This document shows positions 1-9,580 of a stretch of 64,000 nucleotides of DNA, piece after piece. The stretch lies in assembly GCA_942490535.1 (NCBI GenBank), contig CALNXQ010000004.1:744001-808000 (forward strand), in the 5' to 3' direction. Source of the stretch: JAEINY01 sp942490535 (lineage in GTDB: Bacteria; Bacteroidota; Bacteroidia; Bacteroidales; Marinilabiliaceae). The notes beneath the pieces were generated by a model. The model was not told the origin of the DNA, did no database searches, and was given only the letters and a program-made list of their open reading frames with translations. The stretch's first letter is position 1. Each line of letters opens with the position of its first letter. The position numbers were made by a program, and so were the translations under genes.

Positions 1-1115
1 ATCTGTCCCTTACAAGGCCCGCACCAGGTAGCCCATACATCCACATACACCAGCTTACCTTTATAATCGGATAATTTGTGCTCTTGCCCATTCACATCGG
101 TACCTGCAAAGTCAAAAGCAGGTGCACCGGCCTCAAACTTCCTAATAGTCAACTCGAAGGCTTTTACCCTTTCTTTAAGATAATCGGATATCAGATAGGG
201 CTCAATCATTTTTTTATAGTTCAGATAACTCTCATCATAAGACTTAAACGAATTTATATTCTCCACACCATAATACCCTTTTAACAGGTCATGGTGAACC
301 TGCTTCAAGGCCACCTGGTGATAGTCGGAGCGTTCTGTTTTCTCAGGTGACGACAATACACCATACATGGAATACAAGCGAATGTATTCGTAACCGTTGG
401 GTAGTTCCAATAGACGCTCGGATTGAGGAGCTCGCTCTGTCAGCAAATAATCGTAATAATCCGGGTAATCTTTACGTTCCGGATGCACGCCTCGGGGGGT
501 GTAAATCATCATTAAAGCGGCACTGTTCATATCCACTTCCACCATCAGTTTCATCAAATCATCAAACACCGAGTCACCGGTATTCACTTTTTGTTTGAAC
601 TGATTGGCCTGATTCACCAGCCCTGGTAATAAGGGAAAAAAGGAAGTATAGTCTAAAATGTTATACCTAAATCCATGTGAATAGGTAAAAACACTATCCA
701 CCTGATTATTCCATTCTGAAAGCAATTGGTTCTTATCACAGTTGGTGTGCACCAGTGCATAATCACCATCCTGCAGGGCTATTTCCACCTCGGTACCGTT
801 CTCCAGATAAAACCGTTTGAGGTCATGATCTTGCTTGACTTTCACCAGGGCCTGATCCCATACTACATTAACCACATACAAACCGGGCTCTTCAACGGCG
901 TAATTGAACCCAAATCGCCCTTCCGCCCCAAATTTAGTAACCGCCACTTTGGTTGTCTTCCCGTGTTCCACCTTGCATAAATGAATTTCTTTTCCGGCTT
1001 TATCACCTGTGTACTTTCCTTTAATAAGTGCGAAACGCGTTTCTTTTTGGCCACATGAGCTTACCAATAAAGCACACAACGCCATTGCTGTGATGAATTT
1101 CATCCAGTTATTCAT
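1..1115 (-). CDS. TlpA-type thioredoxin lipoprotein, partial (C-terminus beyond window)
   Basis: Reading the minus strand from an ATG at 1115 gives an open frame that runs off position 1. The N-terminus is a lipoprotein signal (hydrophobic run ending LLVSSC, Cys at about residue 21). The next 100 residues look like the DUF4369 beta-domain that precedes many Bacteroidota TlpA proteins. A middle helical part follows, and the end of the visible sequence is a thioredoxin fold start with VDVWATWCGPCK, which carries the CxxC redox motif. Members of this family are periplasm-facing thiol-disulfide oxidoreductases anchored to a membrane. It is the last visible gene of the SusC/SusD locus, 57 bases after the PKD-like lipoprotein, so it probably acts on disulfides of that system or its substrate; that role is inference. 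Only the final thioredoxin portion is missing, because of the window edge. Confidence 0.88.
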   Translation of the reverse strand, partial: MNNWMKFITAMALCALLVSSCGQKETRFALIKGKYTGDKAGKEIHLCKVEHGKTTKVAVTKFGAEGRFGFNYAVEEPGLYVVNVVWDQALVKVKQDHDLKRFYLENGTEVEIALQDGDYALVHTNCDKNQLLSEWNNQVDSVFTYSHGFRYNILDYTSFFPLLPGLVNQANQFKQKVNTGDSVFDDLMKLMVEVDMNSAALMMIYTPRGVHPERKDYPDYYDYLLTERAPQSERLLELPNGYEYIRLYSMYGVLSSPEKTERSDYHQVALKQVHHDLLKGYYGVENINSFKSYDESYLNYKKMIEPYLISDYLKERVKAFELTIRKFEAGAPAFDFAGTDVNGQEHKLSDYKGKLVYVDVWATWCGPCKGQ

Positions 1116-1172
1116 ATAATGATATTTAAAAGTGAAAGAATCGGCGGTTGGACACCACCGATCCATTTATGT

Positions 1173-2657
1173 TTATTTCTTAACCACTAAATCCACGATT
1201 TTTCCACACACATGCTCATATGCCGTTTCGATACTACCATCCATATTGACGAAATAGATGGATCCATTCTGTACTCCCGTATGATCATAGGCAGCTACGA
1301 CGAATTGGTCATCAAATTTTGAATAGCCCTCTTGCGTATAATCCAGATAGATATATGAGATACTCTGACCAGCTGGCAATTCTGCGATCAAGGCAGGGGT
1401 ATCAGCCGGAGCATCGTAATTGTATCGGTAGATTTTATTTTCAGATGTGAAATAAAAGTAACGCTCCGAGTAGGAATTGATGAATTTAGTCTCATCTGTA
1501 ACCAATGCTGAAGCAACGAAAGTTTCCTTTTGAATCAGGCTATATACATTGGTCCAGGTGGAGAAATCCATTTTCGAATTGAATACACACTCTGTAACCA
1601 CACCTGCATGATCCTTTACAAATATGTGGGTATCCACACCACCGCCGTACATATTGCCACCCGGTTCTGCTGCCATAAAATAACATTTACCGGGTAATAC
1701 CAAAGGCTCACCATCCATTTCAACCGTGGCGATTGCACCCCACTGACCAGGGGCGTATACTGTACCGGGATCAGTACCATGCAGAAACGATAATGCAAAG
1801 CTCACCTGATCCACATAATCCGTTTTTTCAGGCACATCCGGCACATTAACACCGATGTATGGCTTGTAATCTCCAAAGGCCATTCCGCCGGTAAAGTAAT
1901 AGTTACCATTAATGATGGTATAAATATCTCTATCAGGACGAGTAAAGAAGTTCACTTCCATGGATTCACCAACATTCTCCTCGTGAAAACATTTTACGGC
2001 AGGCCACTTATAATCCAGGTTATCCAGATCCATTACAGCTCCATAATCCGGCCCTTCACTGGCGAAAATAACCAAATCCGTCCAAATGCCATTTTTAATA
2101 CTTTCCATTTGATAAGGGTTTCCTTTCAAGCGTGTTCCCGTCAGTGTCTCATATAAATCCGGTATGGTTTTGCCATTCTCACGCACCAAAAACAACTCAC
2201 TGTCGCTCTCCTTCTCACATAAAAAGAAATAGCCATACTGATAAGCATTCTGAACGCGTATCTCAAACTTTTCACGATGCTCCACACCCGTATTGATATT
2301 GGTTACTTTATACACGGCAAACAAATCTTTGTAAGGAATACGGTAGTCTGCTACGAATTCCAGATTCTTATCTGTGGAGATAACAATCTCAACGTTTTCG
2401 CGTTTGTTCTCACCTTCACTTAATTCCCAATGGTTGACGGACCATTCATAGGCGTAATCACCGCTAACCTCCATCTTAAAGTGAACCTCAGGTGCAATGC
2501 GCAAAGTATCCTCAAACTTGGTGATACTATAGAAGTCCTCAATTCCTTTAATTTCCTGCACTTCATTCAAATCCAGGTATTCGTAAGTACCATCGTCTTT
2601 TAAACAACCACCCAAAGCGACCAGAAAGATGAGTCCTAAAAATTTATGTGTTTTCAT
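1173..2657 (-). CDS. PKD-like family lipoprotein of a SusC/SusD locus
   Basis: 494 residues from an ATG at 2657. The signal peptide ends in the lipobox LGGC, so the protein is an acylated lipoprotein, probably surface exposed like other Sus partners. After about 50 residues there is a beta-rich section (YEWSVN type core) resembling the PKD-like domain found in Bacteroidota lipoproteins, and the rest is rich in aromatic beta-strand repeats (YFFLCEKESDSELFL, YRYNYDAPADT) that suggest a propeller-like or sugar/peptide-contact domain. No catalytic motif is visible. It follows the DUF4843 lipoprotein gene by 18 bases and precedes the TlpA gene. SusC, SusD, DUF4843 and PKD-like lipoproteins recur together in this phylum, and this is the main basis for the name. 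The ligand is unknown. Confidence 0.75.
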   Translation of the reverse strand: MKTHKFLGLIFLVALGGCLKDDGTYEYLDLNEVQEIKGIEDFYSITKFEDTLRIAPEVHFKMEVSGDYAYEWSVNHWELSEGENKRENVEIVISTDKNLEFVADYRIPYKDLFAVYKVTNINTGVEHREKFEIRVQNAYQYGYFFLCEKESDSELFLVRENGKTIPDLYETLTGTRLKGNPYQMESIKNGIWTDLVIFASEGPDYGAVMDLDNLDYKWPAVKCFHEENVGESMEVNFFTRPDRDIYTIINGNYYFTGGMAFGDYKPYIGVNVPDVPEKTDYVDQVSFALSFLHGTDPGTVYAPGQWGAIATVEMDGEPLVLPGKCYFMAAEPGGNMYGGGVDTHIFVKDHAGVVTECVFNSKMDFSTWTNVYSLIQKETFVASALVTDETKFINSYSERYFYFTSENKIYRYNYDAPADTPALIAELPAGQSISYIYLDYTQEGYSKFDDQFVVAAYDHTGVQNGSIYFVNMDGSIETAYEHVCGKIVDLVVKK

Positions 2658-2675
2658 GTCAAATCCATTTAAGCA

Positions 2676-3380
2676 TTAACGATTCTCAAAATACAAGCGG
2701 TTACCTTCGGCATCATAGGTCGGATTCTCCTCGAACCAACGGCGTGTCTCCTTCACATACACATCTCCCGCCGCATAAGGCTCCGGATACCAGGTAGGTG
2801 AATCAACACCAGCTATTTCAATGTACTTCTTACATTTCAAGGGATGATAAGGTCCTCCATAATAGTGAAGGTAATTGCCCTTCCAAAAGGGAGGCGCTTC
2901 ATTTAAATTATCCGTGATATTCACAATAAAATTTTGCTTTGACTCAATACCCTTCTGAAAATCATCAGAAGGCACCAGAGCCAGCATTAACCGACAGGTT
3001 TTATGCTGCAAAGAAGGATCACGTTTCAGTTTTAGCTCAAACTTGATTTCTGTTTCGCCTTTCGCGAAGAGGTAACGCTCCGGCAAGGCCTCATAGTGTT
3101 TTCCACTTTCAGCCGTGGTAGCAGTGTCAACTGCCATCACCTGGTAATAGCGATCTTCTTCAGCTGGGATCCCCATCAGGCGAAGATTCACTTTCATCAA
3201 CTCAGTGATTTGTTCATCGGGTAAAAACATGAAGTTGACGTACAGACTATCAGGCTGATTATCTGGCAACCTGAAGTTCAAAGCGTTGTAATTGGTATCG
3301 TACAACATTTTTTCGTTTTCCTGGCAAGCCGTCAACGCTACTACCAGACCAACAATTATTAGATATAGTGAGAATTTCAT
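2676..3380 (-). CDS. DUF4843 domain-containing lipoprotein
   Basis: 234 residues, ATG at 3380, with a lipoprotein signal ending LTAC at about residue 19. The body matches the DUF4843 pattern as I know it: an early LYDTNYNALNF segment, a beta-sandwich centre with YYQVMAVDTATTAESGKHY, and the closing part with FIVNITDNLNEAPPFW followed by a region naming a YLHYYGGPYHPLKCKKY motif. The function of the family is not established; it nearly always sits directly after susD, as here (12 bases after the susD stop), so it is probably an accessory surface lipoprotein of the uptake complex. It is co-directional and tightly spaced with the genes on both sides, which argues for one transcript. Confidence 0.78.
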   Translation of the reverse strand: MKFSLYLIIVGLVVALTACQENEKMLYDTNYNALNFRLPDNQPDSLYVNFMFLPDEQITELMKVNLRLMGIPAEEDRYYQVMAVDTATTAESGKHYEALPERYLFAKGETEIKFELKLKRDPSLQHKTCRLMLALVPSDDFQKGIESKQNFIVNITDNLNEAPPFWKGNYLHYYGGPYHPLKCKKYIEIAGVDSPTWYPEPYAAGDVYVKETRRWFEENPTYDAEGNRLYFENR

Positions 3381-3391
3381 TTTTTTGTCGT

Positions 3392-4807
3392 TTAATTCGT
3401 TACTCTTCCACCAAATTGTAATTCATCGGCCGGCAAAGGCAAGGTGTACTGCTTATCCGTCATGCTTATATTACTTCCATCGGCCCCTACAATAGATGGA
3501 TAGTTCATCCGCTTGTAAAAATAAAACAGTTGCCCCTCACCATAGAACTCGCGTTCATATTCACGAGCCACAGCCTGTAAGAACGCCACTTCATCGGCTG
3601 CCTCATCCAACAAGGCCGTGCGACGTTCCGTTTTCATCTCATTCAGCACTGCAATTCCCTCCGACAGGTTGGTCTGGGCTTTACATTCGGCCAGTATTAA
3701 ATATAGTTCCGGTAACTTGATCAAAGCCACTACCGGATCCTGGTACATTGCTTCATCCTTTTCTTCCTTAGGCCGATTGTATTTCATCATGAAGCGCTTA
3801 TCACCACTACTGGTAGAAACTGTTTCAAACCAATATTTAAAGCGAATGTCGTCCCCATCGTACCAGTCGGCTGAACGATCAGCGCACACGAGCTGACTGA
3901 GATCATTATCCATGTTATCCTCGAAATAGCTGCGGGCGATTTCGCCTACTTTGGTATGATACAAGCCCATCACCATTTCACGATAAAACACAAAATCTCT
4001 GTTTCCCAATACATCTGCCGGTTCCATCCATTCAAAACGCTCCGACTGAATCACTTCTGCGGCATAGGCCCCTGCATTCTCATAGTCCTTCTGGTAAAGA
4101 TACACTCTGGCCAGTAAGGCGGCAGTCGCATAATAATTCAAACGATTCTCGCGATACCTTTTGTTATCATCTGTTTCATGGCGTACCTCATCCTCAGCCA
4201 TCAAATCATAAGCGGCCTTCAAATCGTCGATAACAGAACCCAATGCCTCTGTGGTAGTGGCCTGTTCGGTTACTTCGATCTTATATTCTTTCACATAGGG
4301 AATACCTAGAAACTCGGGATCACTTACATAAGGGGCATTAAATAAACGCAGCAGATCAAAATGCAAGAGCGCCCGAATGGCCAGAGCCTCTCCTTTCATC
4401 AGGTTATAATTGTTACCGGAAAATCGCTGCGGATCGTCCGCATCCATATGCTCAATGATGTTGTTGCAATTGGCAATGACATTATAGACCTTATTCCATA
4501 CACTACTAATAACGGCTTCACTGACTTCCGTATCATAATTATAAAACGCCAGATCGATATAAGAATGGCCGCTTGGGATGAAATAATTCTGAGCTAATAC
4601 ATCCAGAAAACTCATGGTCAATTTGTCGCCATATAAATCACTCTCTCCCAACATCAGGTAGAGGCCGTTCAAAGCATCCTGATATCCATCCTGTGATGAA
4701 AACATGTCCACCTGGTCCACTTCTGATTTAGGCTTCACATCCATCCAGTCCTGACAAGCGGTCAGGACCATTGTTGCTATAAATAATATTAATAAATTTT
4801 GTTTCAT
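3392..4807 (-). CDS. RagB/SusD family nutrient-uptake lipoprotein
   Basis: SusD-like lid of an outer-membrane SusCD transporter: it closes over the SusC barrel and binds substrate outside the cell. I use the ATG at 4807 (MKQNLL), because the open frame extending to 4858 has no ATG there and would bury the lipoprotein signal; the chosen start gives 471 residues and a clean signal ending LTAC. The N-terminal SusD-like region includes WMDVKPKSEVD and DALNGLYLML, followed by tetratricopeptide-like helices (ALLHFDLLRLFNAPYV, ARVYLYQKDYENAGAYA), and the C-terminal region has the family signature PELYLILAECKAQ. The gene starts 10 bases after the susC stop, typical of translational coupling of the pair. 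Confidence 0.95.
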   Translation of the reverse strand: MKQNLLILFIATMVLTACQDWMDVKPKSEVDQVDMFSSQDGYQDALNGLYLMLGESDLYGDKLTMSFLDVLAQNYFIPSGHSYIDLAFYNYDTEVSEAVISSVWNKVYNVIANCNNIIEHMDADDPQRFSGNNYNLMKGEALAIRALLHFDLLRLFNAPYVSDPEFLGIPYVKEYKIEVTEQATTTEALGSVIDDLKAAYDLMAEDEVRHETDDNKRYRENRLNYYATAALLARVYLYQKDYENAGAYAAEVIQSERFEWMEPADVLGNRDFVFYREMVMGLYHTKVGEIARSYFEDNMDNDLSQLVCADRSADWYDGDDIRFKYWFETVSTSSGDKRFMMKYNRPKEEKDEAMYQDPVVALIKLPELYLILAECKAQTNLSEGIAVLNEMKTERRTALLDEAADEVAFLQAVAREYEREFYGEGQLFYFYKRMNYPSIVGADGSNISMTDKQYTLPLPADELQFGGRVTN

Positions 4808-4817
4808 AGCCGGTTTG

Positions 4818-7800
4818 TTAAAAGTTGGTTTGTAATGAGAATGAAACCGATCGGGCAAAGGGATAGGACAAGCCCCGTTCTTGCTTCACCGTGGAAATGC
4901 GGAAAATATCACTCATGTAAACGGAGAGCTTCATGTGTCGAACACCTATTTTCTTGACCAAATCCGGATTTAAAGTATAGGACACCCGGGCCGAAGCCAG
5001 TGATAAGGTGTTTTCATCTTCAACAAAGCGTGAAGAAGCCCGGGTAATAGATTTGTCAGCAATACTTTTATAGGGTGACACATCGCCTTCTTTGGTCCAA
5101 CGTTCTTCAAGTACCCGTCTGTCAACATTGTATTTCAGATTCGCATTTTCGACCCGGTCAATAACAGTGTGATTATACACCTGCCCACCCAAACGGTAAT
5201 TAAAAGATAAGTTGAAGCTAAAGTTCCCCACGTCGGTATTGGTACCGAAATAACCTTCAAACTGGGGTTGCGCTTCACCCACCACCACCTGATCGCGGGC
5301 ATCCCACACCAGAGTGCTGTTACCAAACCGATCGAGGAATACTTCTTTACCAGACACCGGATCAATCCCCAAAGACCGAACAGCATAAATGGCATATATG
5401 GATTCACCTTCATTGAACTGCAAGACCGGAGCCGCACTTACTAATCCGGACGCATCAGTGATACGATCTGTATTGGCTGCGTCTTCCTTATTCTTTTCCA
5501 CCTCTTTATTCTGATTGTCAGCGACTGTTTTATTATATTCGTTCAAAGCATCCGATATCTTTTGGATTTCATTACTATTGTGCCGAACATTGCCGAAGAA
5601 ATTCACAAACACCTGCTTTTGGGTATTCTTATAGGCCGTCACGCTTAGGTTTAACTCAACTCCATTGTTTAACACATCACCCATATTGGAAGTAAAGCTT
5701 GAAAAGCCAATGGAAGGAGCAATGGTCACCTGAGTCAATAAGTCCTTCGTGGAATCGTGGTAGTAGTTACCAGATACCATTAATCGGTTCTGGAAAAGTG
5801 TCAAATCCAAGCCAGCATTGCCCTTCATTGTAGTTTGCCACTTCAAATCATCATTCCCTAATGCTTTAATATATGCACCATTGCTAAAACGATAATGACG
5901 ATCGGTAAAGTAATTGTAGGTGGTTAAAGCCTGATAGGCATAAAAGTTATCGCCCCCCGTCTCTCCAATATTGGCACGAATACGCGCTTCATTCACCACC
6001 TTATTACTCTTGAAAAATGCTTCGTTGTGCAGGTTCCAACCTAAACCCGCCGACCAGAAAGGGGCCGTGCGTTGTTTCTTTCCGAACTTGGAGGAGCCAT
6101 CAATACGTAAGGACAAATCGGCTAACAAACGGTTATCGTAGTTATAATTTAAATTTGAAAATGCACCCGCCAACCGGCTTGTTTCTTCATAACCACCTGG
6201 TGTCGTTCCTTCTTTAAACTGTGCCGCAAAGCTGACATGACTTAAGCGATCATTGGCAAACCCTTCAGCTGTATAATCTTCAAAATTGACCTGGTGTTCC
6301 TGAATATTTCCGCCAATCACCGCATTCACAAAATGCTTATTCACCTGCTTAAAATAACTTAACACCAGGTTACCATCCATCATGAACATCTCCCGATCAC
6401 CCATATAGTAACTCCCTCTTAAGTTGAAATCTTCTTCATCTGTAGTAAGAAATTCAATGGATTCCGGCGATTTAAAGGCCTCCATCTTATCATTTTGAAT
6501 CTGAAATGAGACATTCCCCTTCAAGCGTAATCCCTCCAGCAACATCCAATCAATGGAGAAGTTATTGGTTACATTGGTGTATTTACTTTCATCGAAATTA
6601 TCCAGGTTAGTGGCATCATATAGAGGCGAGTACTGTTTTGGAGTCCCGTATGCATCATTAGTTGCCAGGGTTTGATAGTATTGTCCACTCTCGTCCTTTA
6701 GTTTATAATAAGGATTTAAACGAGCATATTGAGAGAAACTGCCATAAGGTGATTCCGGGGCTACTACCCTGGACACCGAAAGATGATTCTTGAAAATAAT
6801 GGATTTATACCGATAAGATAACATGCTCCCCAAGGCATAACGCTTTCGCCCGGATCCTTTCATCACCCCTTTCTCATCGTTAATATTACCCTCCAGGGCA
6901 TAGCGGATCACATCATCTCCTCCTTCGAGAAACAAAGAGTGTTTTTGAGAAAAAGCATTTGCAACCGGCTGAGTTAACCAATCGGTATTGACGCCTGAAC
7001 GGACAGCCTGTAAATTTTGACTATACAAATTATCCAGTCTGAGCTGATCTTGGTATCCGCCATCATTACCGACCGGAAAAGTGCTCGTATACAAACCGGC
7101 TAAACGCTCTGCTTCCAGTTTCTCTTCCGCATTTAATAAATCATAATCTGATAAATCAGGGGCTGACACGGTGCCATCAAACGTATAATTCACACGCAAA
7201 CGTCCTTTTTCGGGGGCTTTGGTTTCAATGACAACCACGCCGTTGGAAGCCCTGGATCCATAAATAGCTGTGGCACTGGCATCCTTTAAGATGGTGACAC
7301 TGGCGATGCGGTTGATATCCAAATCATAGATCTTCTCGATGGATACTTCAAAGCCATCCAGAATAAAAGTAGGTTGATTGGGATTACTGCGGATCTCGCT
7401 CTCCGACAAACCGGGGAAACTGGCCTTCCCCCGTATCTCAATCTCCGGCATCTTATTGGGGTTAGATCCAAATTCATTATTGTCCATGATCTTAAAAGAA
7501 GGATCAAAGACCTGCAAGGCCTGCAACACGTTGCTATTACTGACCGCCTGCAGTTTTTCTGAACTAATGGTAGTCGCTGCTCCTGTAAAACTCTCTTTGG
7601 TTTGATTGTAATACCCGGTGACCACCACATCTTCGATTTCACTCACCGCAGTCTTTAATTGCACATTAATTTCAGTCCGGCCATCGATGGCCATCACCGC
7701 TTTTTCGAATCCAATAAAGGTAAACATAAGGGTCCCTTTCCCATCCGGTACATTTATTGAATAAGTACCATCGCCACTGGTAATGGTACCGGTGTTGTAC

Positions 7801-8255
7801 TCCACCAAAATGATATTTACACCTGGCACCGGTAGCCCCGTCTCATCAGTTACCACACCGGTAATCACCACTTTTTGCTGCTGGTTACTTAGCGGCGCCG
7901 GTTTAATAATAATCACATTGTCCTGCACCTCATAAGTCAATCCGCTATTTAGTAAGCACTGGTTCAAAACAGCTTGTACCGATACATCATCCGCTTCAAT
8001 GGAAATGGGCTGGATGGCAGAAATGTCTTCGTCGTTGTAAATGAATGTAAATTCACTTTGGGACTTAATGGCTTTAAACACGTCCTTCACCGAAGCCCTT
8101 CTCACATCGAGTTTAAGTTTCGTTTCCTGGCTATAGCCAGATGCCGACACCTGCCACAGCACCACGAATAGCAAAAAAAAAGAAAGCTTCATAATCAGCC
8201 AAATTTTGGGTGTACCCCTCCCGTCCGGGTACAATAATTCCCGATTTTTTTTCAT
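4818..8255 (-). CDS. SusC/RagA TonB-linked outer membrane protein with N-terminal STN domain
   Basis: 1145 residues, ATG at 8255. The order is: cleaved signal peptide (hydrophobic residues about 20-40), STN secretin/TonB signalling domain (about 48-100, SEFTFIYNDEDIS), carboxypeptidase-D regulatory-like beta domain (about 128-205, ITGVVTDETGLPVPGVN), TonB-box region EIEDVVVTGY, plug domain (about 220-345, with ILKDASATAIYGSRASNGVV) and a large beta-barrel to a final aromatic residue (SLQTNF). It forms the transport channel of a SusCD pair energised by TonB. The STN domain lets the receptor signal across the periplasm to the FecR-type anti-sigma factor encoded just upstream, so uptake and gene expression are probably linked. 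The substrate cannot be read from the sequence. Confidence 0.96.
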   Translation of the reverse strand: MKKNRELLYPDGRGTPKIWLIMKLSFFLLFVVLWQVSASGYSQETKLKLDVRRASVKDVFKAIKSQSEFTFIYNDEDISAIQPISIEADDVSVQAVLNQCLLNSGLTYEVQDNVIIIKPAPLSNQQQKVVITGVVTDETGLPVPGVNIILVEYNTGTITSGDGTYSINVPDGKGTLMFTFIGFEKAVMAIDGRTEINVQLKTAVSEIEDVVVTGYYNQTKESFTGAATTISSEKLQAVSNSNVLQALQVFDPSFKIMDNNEFGSNPNKMPEIEIRGKASFPGLSESEIRSNPNQPTFILDGFEVSIEKIYDLDINRIASVTILKDASATAIYGSRASNGVVVIETKAPEKGRLRVNYTFDGTVSAPDLSDYDLLNAEEKLEAERLAGLYTSTFPVGNDGGYQDQLRLDNLYSQNLQAVRSGVNTDWLTQPVANAFSQKHSLFLEGGDDVIRYALEGNINDEKGVMKGSGRKRYALGSMLSYRYKSIIFKNHLSVSRVVAPESPYGSFSQYARLNPYYKLKDESGQYYQTLATNDAYGTPKQYSPLYDATNLDNFDESKYTNVTNNFSIDWMLLEGLRLKGNVSFQIQNDKMEAFKSPESIEFLTTDEEDFNLRGSYYMGDREMFMMDGNLVLSYFKQVNKHFVNAVIGGNIQEHQVNFEDYTAEGFANDRLSHVSFAAQFKEGTTPGGYEETSRLAGAFSNLNYNYDNRLLADLSLRIDGSSKFGKKQRTAPFWSAGLGWNLHNEAFFKSNKVVNEARIRANIGETGGDNFYAYQALTTYNYFTDRHYRFSNGAYIKALGNDDLKWQTTMKGNAGLDLTLFQNRLMVSGNYYHDSTKDLLTQVTIAPSIGFSSFTSNMGDVLNNGVELNLSVTAYKNTQKQVFVNFFGNVRHNSNEIQKISDALNEYNKTVADNQNKEVEKNKEDAANTDRITDASGLVSAAPVLQFNEGESIYAIYAVRSLGIDPVSGKEVFLDRFGNSTLVWDARDQVVVGEAQPQFEGYFGTNTDVGNFSFNLSFNYRLGGQVYNHTVIDRVENANLKYNVDRRVLEERWTKEGDVSPYKSIADKSITRASSRFVEDENTLSLASARVSYTLNPDLVKKIGVRHMKLSVYMSDIFRISTVKQERGLSYPFARSVSFSLQTNF

Positions 8256-8305
8256 AGATTTGTAATTGATAGGTTACTATTAACTCATAGCGCGTGAGCT
8301 ATGAC

Positions 8306-8335
8306 AAGCAGGAAGTGTTCCAGCACTTCCTGCTT
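8306..8335. promoter_or_regulatory. 12-bp perfect hairpin between fecR and susC
   Basis: The arms aagcaggaagtg (8306-8317) and cacttcctgctt (8324-8335) are perfect complements with a six-base loop, and a T run follows on the plus strand only. A second 7-bp hairpin (tcatagc/gctatga, about 8286-8305) lies beside it. Both neighbouring genes are on the minus strand, where the hairpin is preceded by the A run and lacks a U tract. It could be a leaky attenuator between regulator and transporter genes, an RNA-stability element, or a terminator for antisense transcription. Confidence 0.6.
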
Positions 8336-8337
8336 TT

Positions 8338-9504
8338 TTATAGATGTTTGATTATTCTTACCTCAGATCCCTCGATCTCAAACGTTACTTTTTGCGTTAA
8401 TGCCAGCATGTTCAGGATAGTCCTTAAATCCTCATAGCGCTGTACATCCACACTAAAATGCAAATCCTTCACTTTATTATCATTGTAAACAACGCTTACC
8501 CCATACCATCGACTCAATGCTTGCATAATGTTATCCAATGTGGCTCCCTCGAAGACAAAACGTCCTTCTTTCCAGGCTACATATGGATAAACATCCACAG
8601 AACTTACCTGAATTTTCTCACTTTCTATCGCATATTCCAATATTTGCCCCGGCTCCATCATACGTTCACGTCCCTCGGCTGTGCGCCATAGCACACGACC
8701 TTCCACGAGTACCGATTGTTGATAGCGATCGCTGGGATAGGCTTTGACATTAAAAGAAGTACCTAAAACTTGCAGGTTATTTATGCCACAGATATCAACA
8801 ATAAATGGACGGGTTTCGTCCCTGGTCACTTGAAAATAGGCCTCCCCTTCAATATAAATGTCTCTTCGGTCACCGGCAAATGGTTGCTGAAAGATGGCTT
8901 TACTGCCGGCATTCATCCACAACTGCGAGCCATCGGATAGGACAAAATGAAACTCTGATCGTTCGGGCACTTCTATTTCCATCTTCACCGGCTCAACCGT
9001 TGTATCGGCCAGGTAAGCCAGCGAACCGTTTTTGACTTCAGCTACAATTTGTTTGTTTTTACTGATACTAGTGGTCACTGAATCCTGCAAAAGAATGGAT
9101 TCACCATCATCAATAGATAATAAGGCATTGAATCCACCCGGTGTAATCACTTGCGTCTGGCTTAGCTGAACCGGCTGTCGCCCGTGCGACCAGAGATAAA
9201 ATAGAGAACCAACAGCTAAAACAAGAACGGCGATAGCTGCCACTCCAGCCATGCGACGTATCCACCTTTTTGATGATAGTTGAGGCGCAAGACGACGCTC
9301 AATCCGTTCCCAGCCCTTTTTCTGATCAAATTGTTGCATCTCTTTCAAATCCTCTTGCACCTGCCGATCATCCATCAATCGAGTAAACCATTGCTGACGC
9401 TGGTCTGATTTTGACAACCAATCTGTCAGGGCCTGTTTCTGCTCTGCGCTGATCGTGCCTCTTAACTTGTACCAGATGAGCTTATATATCCTAAATTGAT
9501 CCAT
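8338..9504 (-). CDS. FecR-type anti-sigma factor (FecR / DUF4974)
   Basis: 388 residues from the ATG at 9504; the frame continues upstream to 9546 but without an ATG, and MDQFRIYKLIWYKL is a typical family start. A cytoplasmic helical N-terminus of about 80 residues binds the sigma factor. One membrane segment lies at about residues 86-105 (AAIAVLVLAVGSLFYLW). The periplasmic FecR domain (about 155-255) includes LPDGSQLWMNAGSKAIF-like sequence (here LSDGSQLWMNAGS), and a DUF4974 domain closes the protein (VYPYVAWKEGRFVFEG to the end), which is thought to contact the STN domain of the partner SusC. The gene lies between its sigma factor and susC, the standard order for a trans-envelope signalling system. 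Confidence 0.94.
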   Translation of the reverse strand: MDQFRIYKLIWYKLRGTISAEQKQALTDWLSKSDQRQQWFTRLMDDRQVQEDLKEMQQFDQKKGWERIERRLAPQLSSKRWIRRMAGVAAIAVLVLAVGSLFYLWSHGRQPVQLSQTQVITPGGFNALLSIDDGESILLQDSVTTSISKNKQIVAEVKNGSLAYLADTTVEPVKMEIEVPERSEFHFVLSDGSQLWMNAGSKAIFQQPFAGDRRDIYIEGEAYFQVTRDETRPFIVDICGINNLQVLGTSFNVKAYPSDRYQQSVLVEGRVLWRTAEGRERMMEPGQILEYAIESEKIQVSSVDVYPYVAWKEGRFVFEGATLDNIMQALSRWYGVSVVYNDNKVKDLHFSVDVQRYEDLRTILNMLALTQKVTFEIEGSEVRIIKHL

Positions 9505-9580
9505 AGAATTTTGTGCATTTAATAAGTTGACACACTCATTTTGCAATTAGGTGACAAGGCCGTAAAAAAAAATATTTTTT

